This document shows positions 19,610 through 33,114 of a stretch of 64,000 nt of DNA, piece by piece. The DNA comes from Chondrilla cf. caribensis (lineage: Eukaryota > Porifera > Demospongiae > Chondrillida > Chondrillidae). A program made the translations under genes and the position numbers. Within the stretch, counting starts at the first letter, position 1, and the number at the start of each line of letters is the position of its first letter. A model generated the notes under the pieces. That model was not told where the DNA came from, did no database searches, and saw only the letters and a list, made by a program, of their open reading frames with translations. The stretch is taken from positions 3,171,053 to 3,235,052 of the forward strand of contig OZ026565.1 in NCBI GenBank assembly GCA_964020155.1, given 5' to 3'.

Positions 19610-20636
19610 ACATTGGTGTTGTTAGGAATTGGTGATGGACATAATTGTGCATTGTTCAATTGCTGACATTAACTTCACCAATCTGAAGTTTTTGGAGGGT
19701 GCAATTTCCTGCTATACATTATGTACATGTGAGTGTGTGGTTTCCTGTTTTATATACGTACAGTATATTATATACTCATATGTTGTGTGCTTGTGTGGCT
19801 TACTGTGTTGTACCATACACACTGTACATATGTATGTCTGAGTTAGTAGATAACCAGTATACCACCCATATGTGTATGTACGTATGTACATGAGGACTGA
19901 CTGTGTGGGATGTGATATACTTCATGTACGTATGTGTATACCTACCATACATACGTATATACGTGTATACGTATATGCATGCATATGTGAGTATGTAGAC
20001 ATGTGTGTGGTTGACATTTGAGAGTGGTGGTCTTGTCCTTTTGGTATATATAGATCTTGTGGTGGTGTCTTTGGAAATGGTGTTTGTGATAAGAGATGCC
20101 ACATTGCACAGTGTCAGTTTGATGGAGGAGATTGTGGATCTGAAGGATGATGAATTGTCAGCCCCCCAGTGTTGTTCAATGTGTGTACTTCCCATTTGTA
20201 TGCATGTACTGTGGCCATGTATACAAGGTGTTGTGTGTGTGTATATTCATCCCATCCAATGTCCCCATGTTCTAATGTGTCAAGTCCTCCTCCATTGTGC
20301 CCCCTCTCTCCCAGCTGAATGGAGTCTTGTTGACGCTAATCAGGGCTACACTGGAGGAGTTGAATGGGAAGAAGAATAGATTTCTTTTTGGGATGGTCCA
20401 GTTTTGAACTGTATCCCCATCTTGTTGAGCGTGGAGGGTACCTCAGGAAGGGTTGTCGGTGGACAAGACCCTACCTAGTAAGTGTATTCCACCCTGTCTA
20501 CATCCACTTGGAGGTATGTGTGTACGTATCGACTTGCACAACCTCCTTTTTGTCAAGTGTAGTGTGTTGTGAGTGGTCCTCTGGAGATTGTGTGTGAGGT
20601 GTATATTTCTAGTAGTGAAGTGAGTGTCCTATCCCA
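19610..20636 (+). other. Triplicated gene-fragment module, copy 2
   Basis: It matches 390-1400 almost throughout. A continuous frame runs from the GTGTGGTTGACATTTGAGAG region through RDATLHSVSLMEEIVDLKDD ELSAP, longer than in copy 1 because a CA indel differs. The second piece (LNGVLLTLIRATLEELNGKK) again ends in a stop at the same place as in copy 1. Homology ends at 20636, where a GT microsatellite begins. Parent gene not recognised. Confidence 0.6.

Positions 20637-20720
<84 letters not shown>
20637..20720. repeat. (GT)n microsatellite
   Basis: Pure GT tract of 84 bp at the end of module copy 2. Confidence 0.95.
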
Positions 20721-20723
<3 letters not shown>

Positions 20724-21626
20724 CAGCGCATATCCACTCACAACCACATGTCCAGTAGCGTACCACAATCCTGTGATTCATTTTTTGCACCAGAGGGTAT
20801 GTTTTTATTATTATAATAGAAGCACACATGCATAATACAGAATGTATCGTATAATATCAATTGGAATATGTTTTATATATAATATTGTCATAGTACTAGT
20901 CTTGTTATGTAATTCCTTAGATCTTCCCCTGGTTGACGAGGTCATCCATGTATTGCACCTTATCACTTGTGCAGATACACATTCACAACTGTACCAGAGT
21001 ATTGTATGTTATAGGTGGATGACAATTCCCATTCCCAATTCAAAATATGTAACTGGGAATATGAGCAAGTTTGGGTAAATGTGCAATTTCATGTTCTTGT
21101 CAATAAGCATGATTCCACTGTATAGTGTGTGTGATGTGTTTGTAGTCTAATAGCTGAAGTACCACTTGAGATGTACATTGTAGCATCATTCCTGTACACT
21201 TACTGTAGATACCACACGTAGTGTGGGATATTATGACAAAATCATTTTTGTCCTACAGAAACCTCTCACTGAATCATTTCTTCAACAGTGAACTAGTCCA
21301 GCTAGTTGTGTACATGGCACAAGCAGAGTCATATCTCTCAACTACTGAATCTATTAATTTAAATTACAAATAATTTATTTTGCCATATTTAAATGTATGT
21401 CAAGATGCTGCTGAACATTGAATGTATTTTACATGTATCTAGTCTAGCTAGCTAGGTAGACGGTAACTATTAGGCGCCCAGAGCGAGAGATGTACTTCCC
21501 TTTCCGCCCTGGGCACCTGATAGGGACAATCTCCGTAGATCTATATTGCAATTGGGATCCGGAAGAATTAATACATGACGTCTTGGCTTGTGTACCTCGC
21601 ATGATCGTGTGATCGATTGTCCTAGG
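20721..21626. other. Non-coding stretch upstream of ankyrin-kelch copy B
   Basis: I see no gene. The last 200 bp before the copy B start should hold its promoter. They show no similarity that I can see to the upstream regions of copies A and C, in line with the different first exon of copy B. Confidence 0.5.
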
Positions 21627-23734
21627 ATGGCTGCTAAGAAGAGAGACAATCGAGAGAGGTTCACCTACCAAGATTTAGTGGAGGTCACTTCATTCGGTGA
21701 GTCAATACTGTCAGTAAGTCTAACTGAATTCGAATTCACGCATTATGTTTCAGACCTGCTTCTGTCTGTACGCTAGAGCTCCTTCTCCAACTCAGTACTT
21801 ATTATAGTAACTTATTTCTTGACTGTAGAGTGTAAACCGCTGACCGCCGAACAAAAGTACGACTGGTTGAATATCGCCATCACCGAGTTTCGAGATGTGG
21901 ACCTGATGAAGGAGATTATTTCAGAAGGAGTGTGTGTGAACATCCCCGATCCTAATCCACGCGGCTTCGAAGTGTCTCCTCTCCACAACTGTGTAGAATA
22001 CGACCTGCTAGAAGGAGTCCCTATTCTAGTGGATGCGGGAGCCAATGTGAACATCAGAGCTTTGAAGGACTACAAGCCGACTCCCATTCATCAAGCCATT
22101 GTCCGCGACAACCTCCCAATGGTGAAGATGTTACTTGCTCACGGTGCTGACCCCTACTGCCTCATTCACGGAATACGTCCCATTCTCAATGAGCCTTTCA
22201 GCTGGGACTGCTTTGAAATGGCCAAAGTGTTTGAGAACGACCAAATGATTTCGTATTTCAGTGGATACAAGGTTGGTCCATTTGTAGTCTGTGTTGATAT
22301 TTGAGTGTTCTGTAGTTCCATTTTCTCAGAATGTGTTCCAAATATTAGTGATTTGTTTATTAGATTGTGTCAGTGTAGTGTAGTATACAAAGTCCTAAAC
22401 ACTCCCATACATTCCCATATGTTCCCATGTGGACCACAGAGACATGTGATCATCATGTGACCAGTGTGACTGTTCAGAATGGCTATCCATGTCCTGTACC
22501 TGTATCCGTCCATTCCACTCTCATCTCCAGTGTAACCTCTCATAAAGGACACCTCTGTAGTGAGGAACTCGTAACCACATATGTAGCCAACCACACATGT
22601 AGCCGACCACACATGTAGCCAACCACACATGTAGCTGACCACACATGTAACTGAATCATGTACACATGTACAGGTACTCAATCCTGTCCCAATGTGATGT
22701 GTGTCTCACATCTCATCTGCCTATATAGTACATCCTTATCTGATGGTTAATTTGATGTGATTTTATTTTGTATGTTTTTGTGAATGTAGTTGTTTGAAGA
22801 AGAGAAGTTGAAGCTGAGTCACCTCTACTCGATAGAAGAACAAGATGTATTGGAGAGGATGACTTATCCAACAGCAGTTTATTTGAACGGGAAGATATTT
22901 GTTGGTGAAAGGGAGTGGGGCTATCATCAGTTCCTTTGTGTGTTTAATGTTGTCAGGCGAACTTGGTACAAACTACCATTTTATGATTCTTGTGGAATGT
23001 ATGGCTTCACCTTAGCCACCAGCAACAGCAAGGTACACACAATAGGTGGTACCTGGATAAAGGATGGGAAAATAGAAGAGTATTCAAATAGAGTGTTTAG
23101 TTTAGATGATGATTTGAAGTGGTGTAATACACTCCCACCACTGAAAATAGGGAGGAAAGATGCTACATCAACTTCTTTTGACAGCTTCATTCTTGTAGCT
23201 GGTGGTATTGGTAGGAATGGTGGGTTGTCATCAGTAGAAGCGTTGAACAGTTCCCAGTCATCCTCCACTTGGTGGGAGATTTGTGACTTACCTGTGAAGT
23301 CTCAGTTCATGCAATGCACAGTAACACATGATGAACTCTTCATTGGATGTGGTGATTATGGTACTGAGTATACAGTTTTCACATCCAAACTGAGTGCTGT
23401 AAAGGAGTCCCTAAACGTTGATGAAGATTCCAAATCTAGTGTATCTCCTGAATCCTTTTGGCAGCCCCTCCCTACACCACTCAGGTGGAGTGGTTTAGTT
23501 TCTGTAAACAACTATCTTCTTACTGTGGGTGGTCTTGATGATGGTTACAAACTCCATTCATCTGTTCATTTATATGATTGTTATAAGAAGACTTGGTTTA
23601 ATGTGTCTGATATTAGAAAGATTAGATGGCGCTCAGCTGTTGTAGTTAGTACATTTGATAACGAACATGAACTTTTTGTACTTGGTGGTGGTATTAGTGC
23701 TGCCACTTCTGTAGAATCATGTGAATTAATGTAA
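21627..23734 (+). CDS. Ankyrin-kelch protein, copy B
   Basis: Three exons with matching phases: 21627-21696, 21829-22271 and 22790-23734, giving 485 residues. Exon 1 starts MAAKKRDNRERFTYQDLVEV and is unrelated to exon 1 of copies A and C. The first third of exon 2 (CKPLTAEQKYDWLNIAITEF) is also diverged. From SPLHNCVEYD onward the ankyrin repeats are nearly identical to A and C. Exon 3 encodes the kelch-type propeller (HTIGGTW, LVAGGIGRNGG, LLTVGGLDDG, LFVLGGG). The frame is intact. The protein lacks BTB and BACK domains. A different N-terminus may change its partner or location, which is inference. Confidence 0.8.
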
Positions 23735-25019
<1,285 letters not shown>

Positions 25020-25432
25020 ATACTAGTATGTGTACCCTTGTGGATGTAGTCTGTGGTGGTGTAGGCACAGTATGTGAGTGTACAGTAAGGATGTGATATA
25101 TATACCAGCTCCATGTACATATGTGTATATACCTACCATACATACGTATGTACATGTGTACGTATATGCATGCATATGTATAAGTATGTAGACATGTGTG
25201 TGGTTGACATTTGAGAGTGGTGGTCTTGTCCTTTCAGTATAATATATAGATCTTGTGTTGGTGTCTTTGGAAATGGTGTTTGTGATAAGAGATGCCACAT
25301 TGCGCAGTGTCAGTTTGATGGAGATTGTGGATCTGAAGGATAATGAACTGTCAGTGTTGTTCAATGTGTGTACTTCCCATTTGTATGCATGTACTGTGGC
25401 CATGTATACAAGGTGTTGTGTGTGTTTATTCG
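25020..25432 (+). other. Triplicated gene-fragment module, copy 3, left part
   Basis: Matches 660-1015 and 19870-20250, including SVSLMEIVDLKDNELSV, with short deletions. The match stops at about 25432, where the retroelement begins. Confidence 0.65.
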
Positions 25433-27282
25433 TCATGGAACAAACTAACAACAAATCAATTATTAGACAGCCAGAAGGTTTCAATAAGTAATAAACATAA
25501 ACATAATTGTATGTAGAATCAATACTGCATGCAGTGTGAGGCCATATGACTAAATACAATAGAATATTAGATAGGATTAGATAGAGGTTACATACATTAA
25601 ATTTTGTTAGAGACCACCTTCCTTGTTGGCCAGAAGGATATCGGTGTCTCTCATAACTCCTGTAGTGGTGCTTCGGGACCCTCTTACACACATAATGGCA
25701 GATCTCAGCAGAGCGAATGATAGGCGGCATCGAAGCCAAGAGATTACGGTGCTATACTGTAGATTTCGCTTCACTGCGACATCAGCGGCCAGCTTCTTAT
25801 AGAATGTTGTGGCCTCGCGAGCCATTCCTCCGGTGGTAGACAGTACTAGCGGTGTAAATACTCCACGTTCAACCTCTCTAATGCGTTCTCCATATTCCCG
25901 CTTCTTGGAGCCTTCATGTAGTGAGTATAGGGCAGCAAGGTCCTTTGTCCGGTATGAGGAAGCGTTTGGGTGAAATACCCTAACGTCAAAGAATGCTTCC
26001 TGGCCACGGGACCAGAAACCGTTTGACCTAATGTCAACACGAGCTTCACTTTGCAGATTCGCAGTTCGGTGTTGGAAAATCTCTCCATTCAAGGGTTGCA
26101 ACACTGGCTCAATACATGTATTGGGGCGGACTTCAGCGAGGAGATTTGCAGTAATATCCCTGACTTCATTATGCCTTAACGTTGGGAAACCTCCCCTGTG
26201 GCAGGACATGGCATGATCGATGGAAAAAATATTGCTGCAGCAGCACTTGTTGGGTGTTCCAGAGAGCCCCCAACCATAACGCAGGCATAAAGCGTCCCGA
26301 AAAGCTCCCTTATGTAGAAAAAAGCCATGCACATCGTAAGGAATTGCAGTGACCCATGCTGATGCTCCTCTTTCTGATGCACATTCCATGAGTCGATGTG
26401 AATCTAGTGATATCGATGTTGTTATATCCCTAGAGATTGCTTGCTGGCTTTCTCTTCGAGACTTCTTGATTTCCAATTTCTCTCTAGAGAGGTCGATGTT
26501 CATTGGTTTAGAAAGATCTTGTTGGATGATGAGATTGACCAGTGGAACGGTAACTTTCCGGGATGACTGGTATTCTTGCTCAGTGTCCGCCACAGGATTA
26601 GTGATACCCAGTCCTCCCATTTTGGCTGGTAGGGCTAAGAGCTTGCGTTCCAAAGATGAGACTGGTGGTCGGCTGGTAAGGGCAGGAATAAAATGCTGGT
26701 GGATAACTTCCTCAAGTGGTTGGAGGAGCTTAGAAGTGTTGGCCATCGTTCTAGACAAGTATGACCATTTTCTTGATAAGCCATGAGTAAAGGCGGCAAA
26801 GCTTGCGTGTGGTTGGCTCTTCGCGATTTTGGTCAACAACATCAATTCGTCTGTCCATTGACTGACTTTGGACCTAACATATTCATCACAAAAGTTGGAA
26901 CTTCCAATGGCTGCTCCAAGATGGTGTTTGCCCCTGGTAGTGATGTTGACGCTTGTTTCCATGAAAATAGCCTTGGCTTTATCTTCTGTACCTTCTTTCA
27001 CAACCAGGTGCGTTTTGATAGCATTTGGGTGATAGCCAAATTTTGGTCCTATTTTGATGAGGTCGTCCCACCATGCTCTGAGGTCTTCGCATGTGCCACT
27101 CCCTGTGGCGTCGTCTGCGAACCAAACTTGTGAGATTTCTTTATGATGTTGGTTCAGCTTAGCAATAATGGGTGTGATGGCTAGGGCATACATTGCCATT
27201 CCCAATGGGTTGCCCTGGGTGGTACCTTCGTGGGACAAGATTTCTTCGCCGCCAGGTAAAAACATTCTAATTGGTGATTAAC
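25433..27282 (-). mobile_element. 5'-truncated retroelement inserted in module copy 3
   Basis: Sequence absent from the other two module copies lies between 25432 and 27283 and is filled by the reverse-transcriptase gene at 25607-27265 and its flank. About 270-300 bp of the module (1020-1295 in copy 1) is missing at the insertion point, so the insertion came with a deletion. No obvious target duplication is seen. Confidence 0.75.
25607..27265 (-). CDS. Reverse transcriptase (C-terminal half) with zinc finger and nuclease-like domain
   Basis: An uninterrupted 552-residue frame that begins inside a reverse transcriptase. Motif B reads EGTTQGNPLGMAMYAL and the catalytic motif C reads WFADDATGSG. 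A thumb-like region follows (HLGAAIGSSNF, KMGGLGITNP). A Cys/His cluster (CCCSN...H...CHRGGFPTLRH) precedes a domain with ARVDIRSNGFW and FFDVRVFHP, then REYGERIREVERGVFTPL and IMCVRGSRS. This layout of RT, then a CCHC-type finger, then a PD-(D/E)XK-like nuclease, recalls site-specific non-LTR elements of the R2/R4 type. Very similar proteins are common in cnidarians and other marine invertebrates. I do not assign a clade. The 5' half is missing, so the copy cannot be autonomous. Confidence 0.75.
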   Translation of the reverse strand: MFLPGGEEILSHEGTTQGNPLGMAMYALAITPIIAKLNQHHKEISQVWFADDATGSGTCEDLRAWWDDLIKIGPKFGYHPNAIKTHLVVKEGTEDKAKAIFMETSVNITTRGKHHLGAAIGSSNFCDEYVRSKVSQWTDELMLLTKIAKSQPHASFAAFTHGLSRKWSYLSRTMANTSKLLQPLEEVIHQHFIPALTSRPPVSSLERKLLALPAKMGGLGITNPVADTEQEYQSSRKVTVPLVNLIIQQDLSKPMNIDLSREKLEIKKSRRESQQAISRDITTSISLDSHRLMECASERGASAWVTAIPYDVHGFFLHKGAFRDALCLRYGWGLSGTPNKCCCSNIFSIDHAMSCHRGGFPTLRHNEVRDITANLLAEVRPNTCIEPVLQPLNGEIFQHRTANLQSEARVDIRSNGFWSRGQEAFFDVRVFHPNASSYRTKDLAALYSLHEGSKKREYGERIREVERGVFTPLVLSTTGGMAREATTFYKKLAADVAVKRNLQYSTVISWLRCRLSFALLRSAIMCVRGSRSTTTGVMRDTDILLANKEGGL

Positions 27283-27955
27283 CTGCATAACCTCCTTTTT
27301 GTCAAGTGTAGTGTGTTGTGAGTGTGTGAGTGATCCTCTGGAGATTGTGTGTGAGGTGTATATTTCCAGTAGTGAAGTGAGTGTCCTATCCCAATATATG
27401 TAGGTGTGTACATGTATGTCCACTGTTTTCAGTTCCAGTGAAGACCTTCTCCTGACCAACTAGTATGCAAGTACAGTACATTCACTCCATCTGTCCATGT
27501 AGATGTAAACCCATCATATAGATGTACATCCATCCATAGGTGTACACCCACAGGTATGTGCATACATCCACATGTACTGTATTGTGTGCAGTGAGCTCAT
27601 CTGTCCCACATTCCCACAGCTCAAGCCTGGAGGTTGACCTTGAGGTGGACCTTTCACAATGTGCCATCCTATCTGAGTCCTGAATCACATAGATGTTCAT
27701 CCATCCATGCTATATATACCGCATGTACTGTGGAATATCAGGATCAAGTTATTTCCACTGGTAACAGCCAACAGAGAAGAGTCCAATGTTGATATTGTTG
27801 TGAGTAGATTATATCCTGTCCTATGTGTATGTTGGTGTATAAACCTGCCATACTGTTCTCTGTGTCCAGTCGTAGCAGGAGACCCATTAGAAGTGGATCT
27901 ACTCCATTGTTATCTAAAAGTGTCAAGACTCCTACCTACAGAGGATTGTAATCGG
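27283..27955 (+). other. Triplicated gene-fragment module, copy 3, right part
   Basis: Matches 1300-1815 of copy 1, including the CAGCTCAAGC..TGGAGGTTGACC segment (27615-27690). Beyond the end of copy 1 homology, a piece after a TGTGTCCAG acceptor near 27870 reads VVAGDPLEVDLLHCYLKVSR followed by LLPTEDC. It ends at a GT tract (27957-28020). It looks coding but I do not recognise it. Confidence 0.55.
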
Positions 27956-27965
27956 ATGTGTGTGT

Positions 27966-28028
<63 letters not shown>

Positions 28029-29710
28029 GAGGTTGTGTGTGCATAGGAGGGTGTGTTTGGTGGAGATTGGGTACATCTATTGTGAATATAAAGCAATCAT
28101 TTCATTTGTATCTACCTGATTTTGATTGATGTAATTGTTTGTTGTGGGTGCGTACTTATTCATTGTTTCTCTGGAATTGATGGAATCCATCTCATGCCAT
28201 CCTGTGTTCCCGGTTGTTCCACTTCTCTGACATCTTTTGAGTATGTATTATGATTCCATAATATTTGGACCATTTAATCAACTTGATCATACTTAATTAT
28301 AAGTGATACAAATGTTTTTATTCTAAATGATCATAAAATGCGTGTTCATTGTCTTGTCTGAAATAAATTACAGAACTCCCTATGTACCTTAGTCAGTATA
28401 GTCTTCACGTGATCATGTGGAGCGATTGCACGTGACGTCACAACTCGGCCTAATTAACTTCCGCATGGCAAAATGTATGGCGGAGAATAGTGATTTAAAT
28501 TGGCTTCATCGACGATTTTCTCTCCCTTGTTACCAAGAGCAATAACGATATCTCTCACACGTGTTCCTTATCGATAGGAAAGATCCTCACACCCCTTAGA
28601 AAAGTAATAATTGTTCGCCATGTAATCGTGATTTCCCAAATTTTTAGTAAGTAGCTACATTGCTATAGCCGATCAGTCACATCACTTCTAGTATGGGCAT
28701 TACACTGCATGACTGGCCTTGCAGAAACCTGCTCACACATTGCTGTCACGAGTTACAGTTTGAAGACCACAGTCCACATATATTCTGGCACAATCACGAA
28801 AGTGGCTCTCCAGCAAGTCATGCAGCAGTCAAGACATCAAAACAGCAGAAAGAAGGGAACACATAACTATATATGAAACATACATATCATGCAACAAAAA
28901 CATCCCTGCACATTGTATCAACAGAAACTTAGCTAGCTATAGGTTAGTAAAGTCAGTAAGAAATTAAAATACAAATGAATAAGAATAATAATAAACCTGC
29001 TGAGCTTGTCATCTTCCTTCAGCATGGAATGGACTCATCTGGAACTCCTGAACCTCAGGACTCAGGATCATCATTCATCACTGACCTAAATTGGAAATTA
29101 AAAGAGGAGTTGAGTGCATTTTTTCTGGAGACCAGATTTTTGCCTCAACTAGGACTACAGGACCACTTAAATGTGGGACATGTGTTCTGCAATATTCACT
29201 CTGCACTCCATCTCTAGCTATAGCGAATACAGATAACATGTATATGTATGTGATTCTAGATCTACCATGTGCAAAATGAGCATATTGGGGCCAAAAATGT
29301 TTACAGATGGGCACAGCTCTGTCTTCACAACAAGTTTATCCCAATAGCCAATCCCAAATCCGCACCCTTGAAGTAATGATATATATATTATGACATTGTA
29401 TAGCATAGTACCTACACAATACAGTACAGTATACATTTGTTTTTATCCATGTATCAGCAGGTCAAACTCATCTCCAGCAAAATGAACACACAATGAATGT
29501 GGATAGACCCGAGGTTGAAATCCTTCCTGTTAGTGGCATAAGCCACAGTTGTCGCTGATTGGGATTCAATAGCAGCTAGTGTATGTACAGTCGCTCCATA
29601 CAAAAATTCCCCCAAGATACCATCTGAAACAATTGACATTCCATCTGGCTTCCTCGATGTCGAGGTTGTCAGTACACTGCTCTGGGATCCTTTGTTCTGG
29701 TCAGTTTACA
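27956..29710. other. Non-coding stretch upstream of ankyrin-kelch copy C
   Basis: No gene is supported. It begins with a GT tract (27956-28020). From 28250 to about 28360 it resembles the region upstream of copy A (4205-4320). The 80-codon frame at 28975-29217 has no recognisable features and I do not call it. Confidence 0.6.
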
Positions 29711-32700
29711 ATGTCTTGCGTTCAGTATAAGGACTTCGAGTTTTATGGTGAGTGTATTTGGTGTAAGAACTTATCGAGTTGATGGCTGTGTCATCTTCAT
29801 CGCTTTACATTGCACTTAATTCCGTTTCCAATAATCCTTTTTGACTTCAAAACTTCACTCCAATCCTTTCAGTTTTAGAGGCACCTTATTCTAATGTTCA
29901 ATGAATGTGTTCACTTTTGAGTCCTATAATATAATGACTTAGACTGCATGCACCGCGTTTAATTTCTCTCCAATTATTTCAGATTTTGACATCTCAACAG
30001 ATCAGACTTCTAATTTTTCAGTTTTCTCTGATATTATGTTTTATAGTAAACTCACCGATTCGATGTAGTACCTCGTCCCACGATCACTGTAGACTAGTGG
30101 TCCTAGCGAGTCCAGTTGTTAGTTCCTGTCCAGCCTCTCATTGTGGTGTGTTGTCGTTTGCTGTAGATGAAGAACTCAGTGATATAGACAAGTACCACTG
30201 GTTGAACATTTCCATTAAATTTCACAATGTGACCCTGATGAAGGATCTGATTACTTCAGGAGTGTGCGTGAACTTTCCCCCTAATGTTCCCGCGGATGCA
30301 GACTTCAGTCCTCTCCACAACTGTGTGGAGTACGACCTGCTAGAAGGAGTCCCTATTCTAGTGGATGCTGGAGCCAATGTGAACATCAGAGCTTTGAAGG
30401 ACTACAAGCCGACTCCCATTCATCAAGCCATTGTCCGCGACAACCTCCCAATGGTGAAGATGTTGCTTGCTCACGGTGCTGACCCCTACTGCCTCATTCA
30501 CAGAATACATCCCGTTCTCACTAAACCTTTCAGCTGGGACTGCTTTGAAATGGCCAAAGTGTTTGAGAATGACCAAGTGATTTCGTATTTCAGTGGATAC
30601 AAGGTTGGTCCATTTGTTGTTGTCTGTGTTGATATTTGCATGAGTGTTCTGTAGTTCTATTTTCTCTGAATGAGTTTCTAGTATTAGTGATTTGTTAGAT
30701 TGTGTCAGATATTTTTGTAACTTCGAAGATAGGTTATAAATTCCAATGTTTCTGTGAATTGCAGTCAGCATCCCTTTTGTAGTAAAGTTTTGTAGGAGTA
30801 TTGAGTGTTTTCTGAGGTTTGATAGCCTTGTTGTTGGTGTGTTGGGGACAGTAGGAACGGAATAGTGAGTAGAGTTTTGAGCTAATCCCCTCCCAACCCC
30901 ACAACAGTGAATTCATAAACGTTTATTGTGTCTTTTTATTCTTGAGATTATGGAATGTGTTTGACATCTCTAACATGTGAGAGACCTTAACATTTGGTAG
31001 AGGTCGTGCTGATACAAAGTCCTAAGTGCTGATGGGAAGTCCTAAACACACTCCCATACGTACATTCCCATATGTTCCCATGTTGACCACAGAGACATGT
31101 GATCATCATGTGACCAGTGTGACTCCTCCTCCAGTCAGTGTCTAGTTGTTGGTTCAGGATGGCTATTGATAATCCTGTACCTGTATCCGTCCATTCCACT
31201 GTCATCTCCGGTGTAACCTCTCATAAAGGACACCTCTGTAGTGAGGAGCTTGTAACCACACATGTAGCCAACCACACATGTAGCCAACTACACATGTAGC
31301 TGAATCATGTACACATGTACACAGGTACTTAGTCCTGTCCCAATGTGATGTGTGTCTCACATCTCATCTGCCTATAGTACATCCTTATCTGATGGTTAAT
31401 TTGATGTGATATTATTATTTTGTGTGTTTTGTGAATGTAGTTGTTTGAAGAAGAGAAGTTGAAGCTGAGTCACCTCTACTGGAGAGAAGAACCAGATGTA
31501 TTGGAGGGGATGTTGTGGCCAACAGCAGTTTATTTGAATGGGAAGATACTTGTTGGTGATAGGTGGCCGGGCTATCGTCAGTTTCTTTGTGTGTTTAATG
31601 TTGTCAGTCAAACGTGGTCCAAACTACCATTTCATGATTCTTGTGAAATGTATGGCTTCACCTTAGCCACCAGCAACAGCATGGTACACACTTTAGGTGG
31701 TACCTGGAGAAAGGATGGGAAAGAAAGAGTATTCAAATAAAGTATTCAGTTTTGATGATGATTTGAAGTGGTGTAATACACTCCCACCACTGAACATAGG
31801 AAGGGTACAGGCTACATCAACTTCTTTTGACAGCTTCATTCTTGTAGCTGGTGGTATTGGTAGGAATGGTTGGTTGTCATCAGTAGAAGTGTTGAACAGT
31901 TCCCAGTCATCCTCCACTTGGTGGGAGATTTGTGACTTACCTGTGAAGTCTTACCTCATGCAGTACACAGTAACACATGACGAACTCTTCATTGGATGTG
32001 GTTTCGGTACTGAATATGCAGTCTACACATCCAAACTGAGTGCTGTAAAAGAGTCCCTAAACGTTGAAGATTCTGAATCTAGTGTATCTTCTGAATCCTT
32101 TTGGCAGTCCCTCCCTAAAACACCACTCAGGAGGAGTGGTTTAGTTTCTGTAAACAACTATCTTCTTACTGTGGGTGGTCGTGATGATGATGGTCTTGAT
32201 CCCCATTCATCTGTTCATTTATCACCCGATGATGTCATACATCAAAGGAGCCGCTTTGGGTAGTAAGGATTTATTCCCGGGTAATAAATTGAAACGCCCA
32301 GGCGTTTACGCAAAGGTCATGGGAATCAATCAACTAAATAAGCCGTCAAACGAAATGAATATCATTAAATGAACGACAGAAGCCAACACAGTTACCAAAA
32401 ATAGCAACGCGAAGTTCGTTCAGAAATCAAACCGTTCCTTTGTCAAACGTATCATTATAGAGTTCTTCCTCTGGCCCTGGACTTTTTTGAAAAGTACGTA
32501 TATAACACACTGTTATATACGAACGCTTGTTGTACGTCGTCTTCGTAGACGCAGTCTCGAGTAAACCCTTGAAAATCCTTATCGTCCAAGGTGAAATCAA
32601 AATCTAGATTTAGCGAGAAGATCCTTAGATTTACCAGCTGAGATCTCGTCGCCATTCTTCTTCAGATGCAGAATCGAACGCGCTTTTTACGGGTTAACTT

Positions 32701-33114
32701 GGACAAACTAGTTACTAAAGGGCCTCTATAGAGCGTAACGTCTTTAGGTTTCGCTGGTAAATCCTTAGTTAGCTGCTGCTGCGAACGCTATGCCAGAAAG
32801 ATTCAAATTCAAAATCGAGCGCGCTTTTTAGGACGTTTATTCTTGTGATAAACTAGTTACCACATGGCTTCTATATGGCGTAACGTATTTACTGACCGAG
32901 GGGCGAGGTCAGTAAATACGTTACGCCCTAGAAGCCATGTGGTAACTAGTACTTATTTGATTGTTATAAGAAGACTTGGTCTAAAGTGTCTGATATTAGA
33001 AACAGTAGACGACACCCAGCTGTTGTAGTAAGTACATTTGAGAACAAACAGGAACTTTTTTTACTTGGTGGTTATGGTGCTCTCACTTCTGTAGAATCAT
33101 GTGAATTATTGTAA
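29711..33114 (+). pseudogene. Ankyrin-kelch gene, copy C, broken
   Basis: Exons correspond to copy A: 29711-29747, 30167-30603, and 31441-33114 for the kelch exon. Exons 1 and 2 are intact and nearly identical to copy A. In exon 3 two bases are missing near 31724 (GGGAAAGAAAGAG against GGGAAAGAAGAAGAG in A), shifting the frame to a stop at 31737. A 730-bp foreign segment at 32223-32952 then splits the last kelch repeats. The sequence after it (DCYKKTWSKVSDIRNSR type, through LFLLGGYG) is again clearly kelch. Without repair only the ankyrin part plus about 99 kelch residues could be made. A possible extra exon at 29984-30050 is open in this copy. Confidence 0.8.
32223..32952. mobile_element. 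730-bp non-autonomous insertion with a terminal palindrome
   Basis: The segment is absent from kelch copies A and B at the same point. TTAT lies on both sides (32219-32222 and 32953-32956), consistent with a 4-bp target duplication. There are no terminal inverted repeats. The right end is a large palindrome (32852-32950) with arms of about 45 bp and a loop near GAGGGGCGA. Two imperfect tandem units precede it, each holding CGCGCTTTTTA and AAACTAGTTAC (starting about 32680 and 32805). A 66-codon minus-strand frame (32455-32655) is of unclear meaning. I cannot assign a superfamily. Confidence 0.65.

Noticed and set aside
28975..29217. 80-codon plus-strand frame
   Set aside because: No splice context, no family features, no duplicate elsewhere in the window. 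Not distinguishable from chance.
32223..32952. Helitron identity for the insertion in kelch copy C
   Set aside because: There is a hairpin near one end, but the insertion has a 4-bp direct repeat at its edges and no clear TC start with a CTRR end at an A/T target. Left unclassified.
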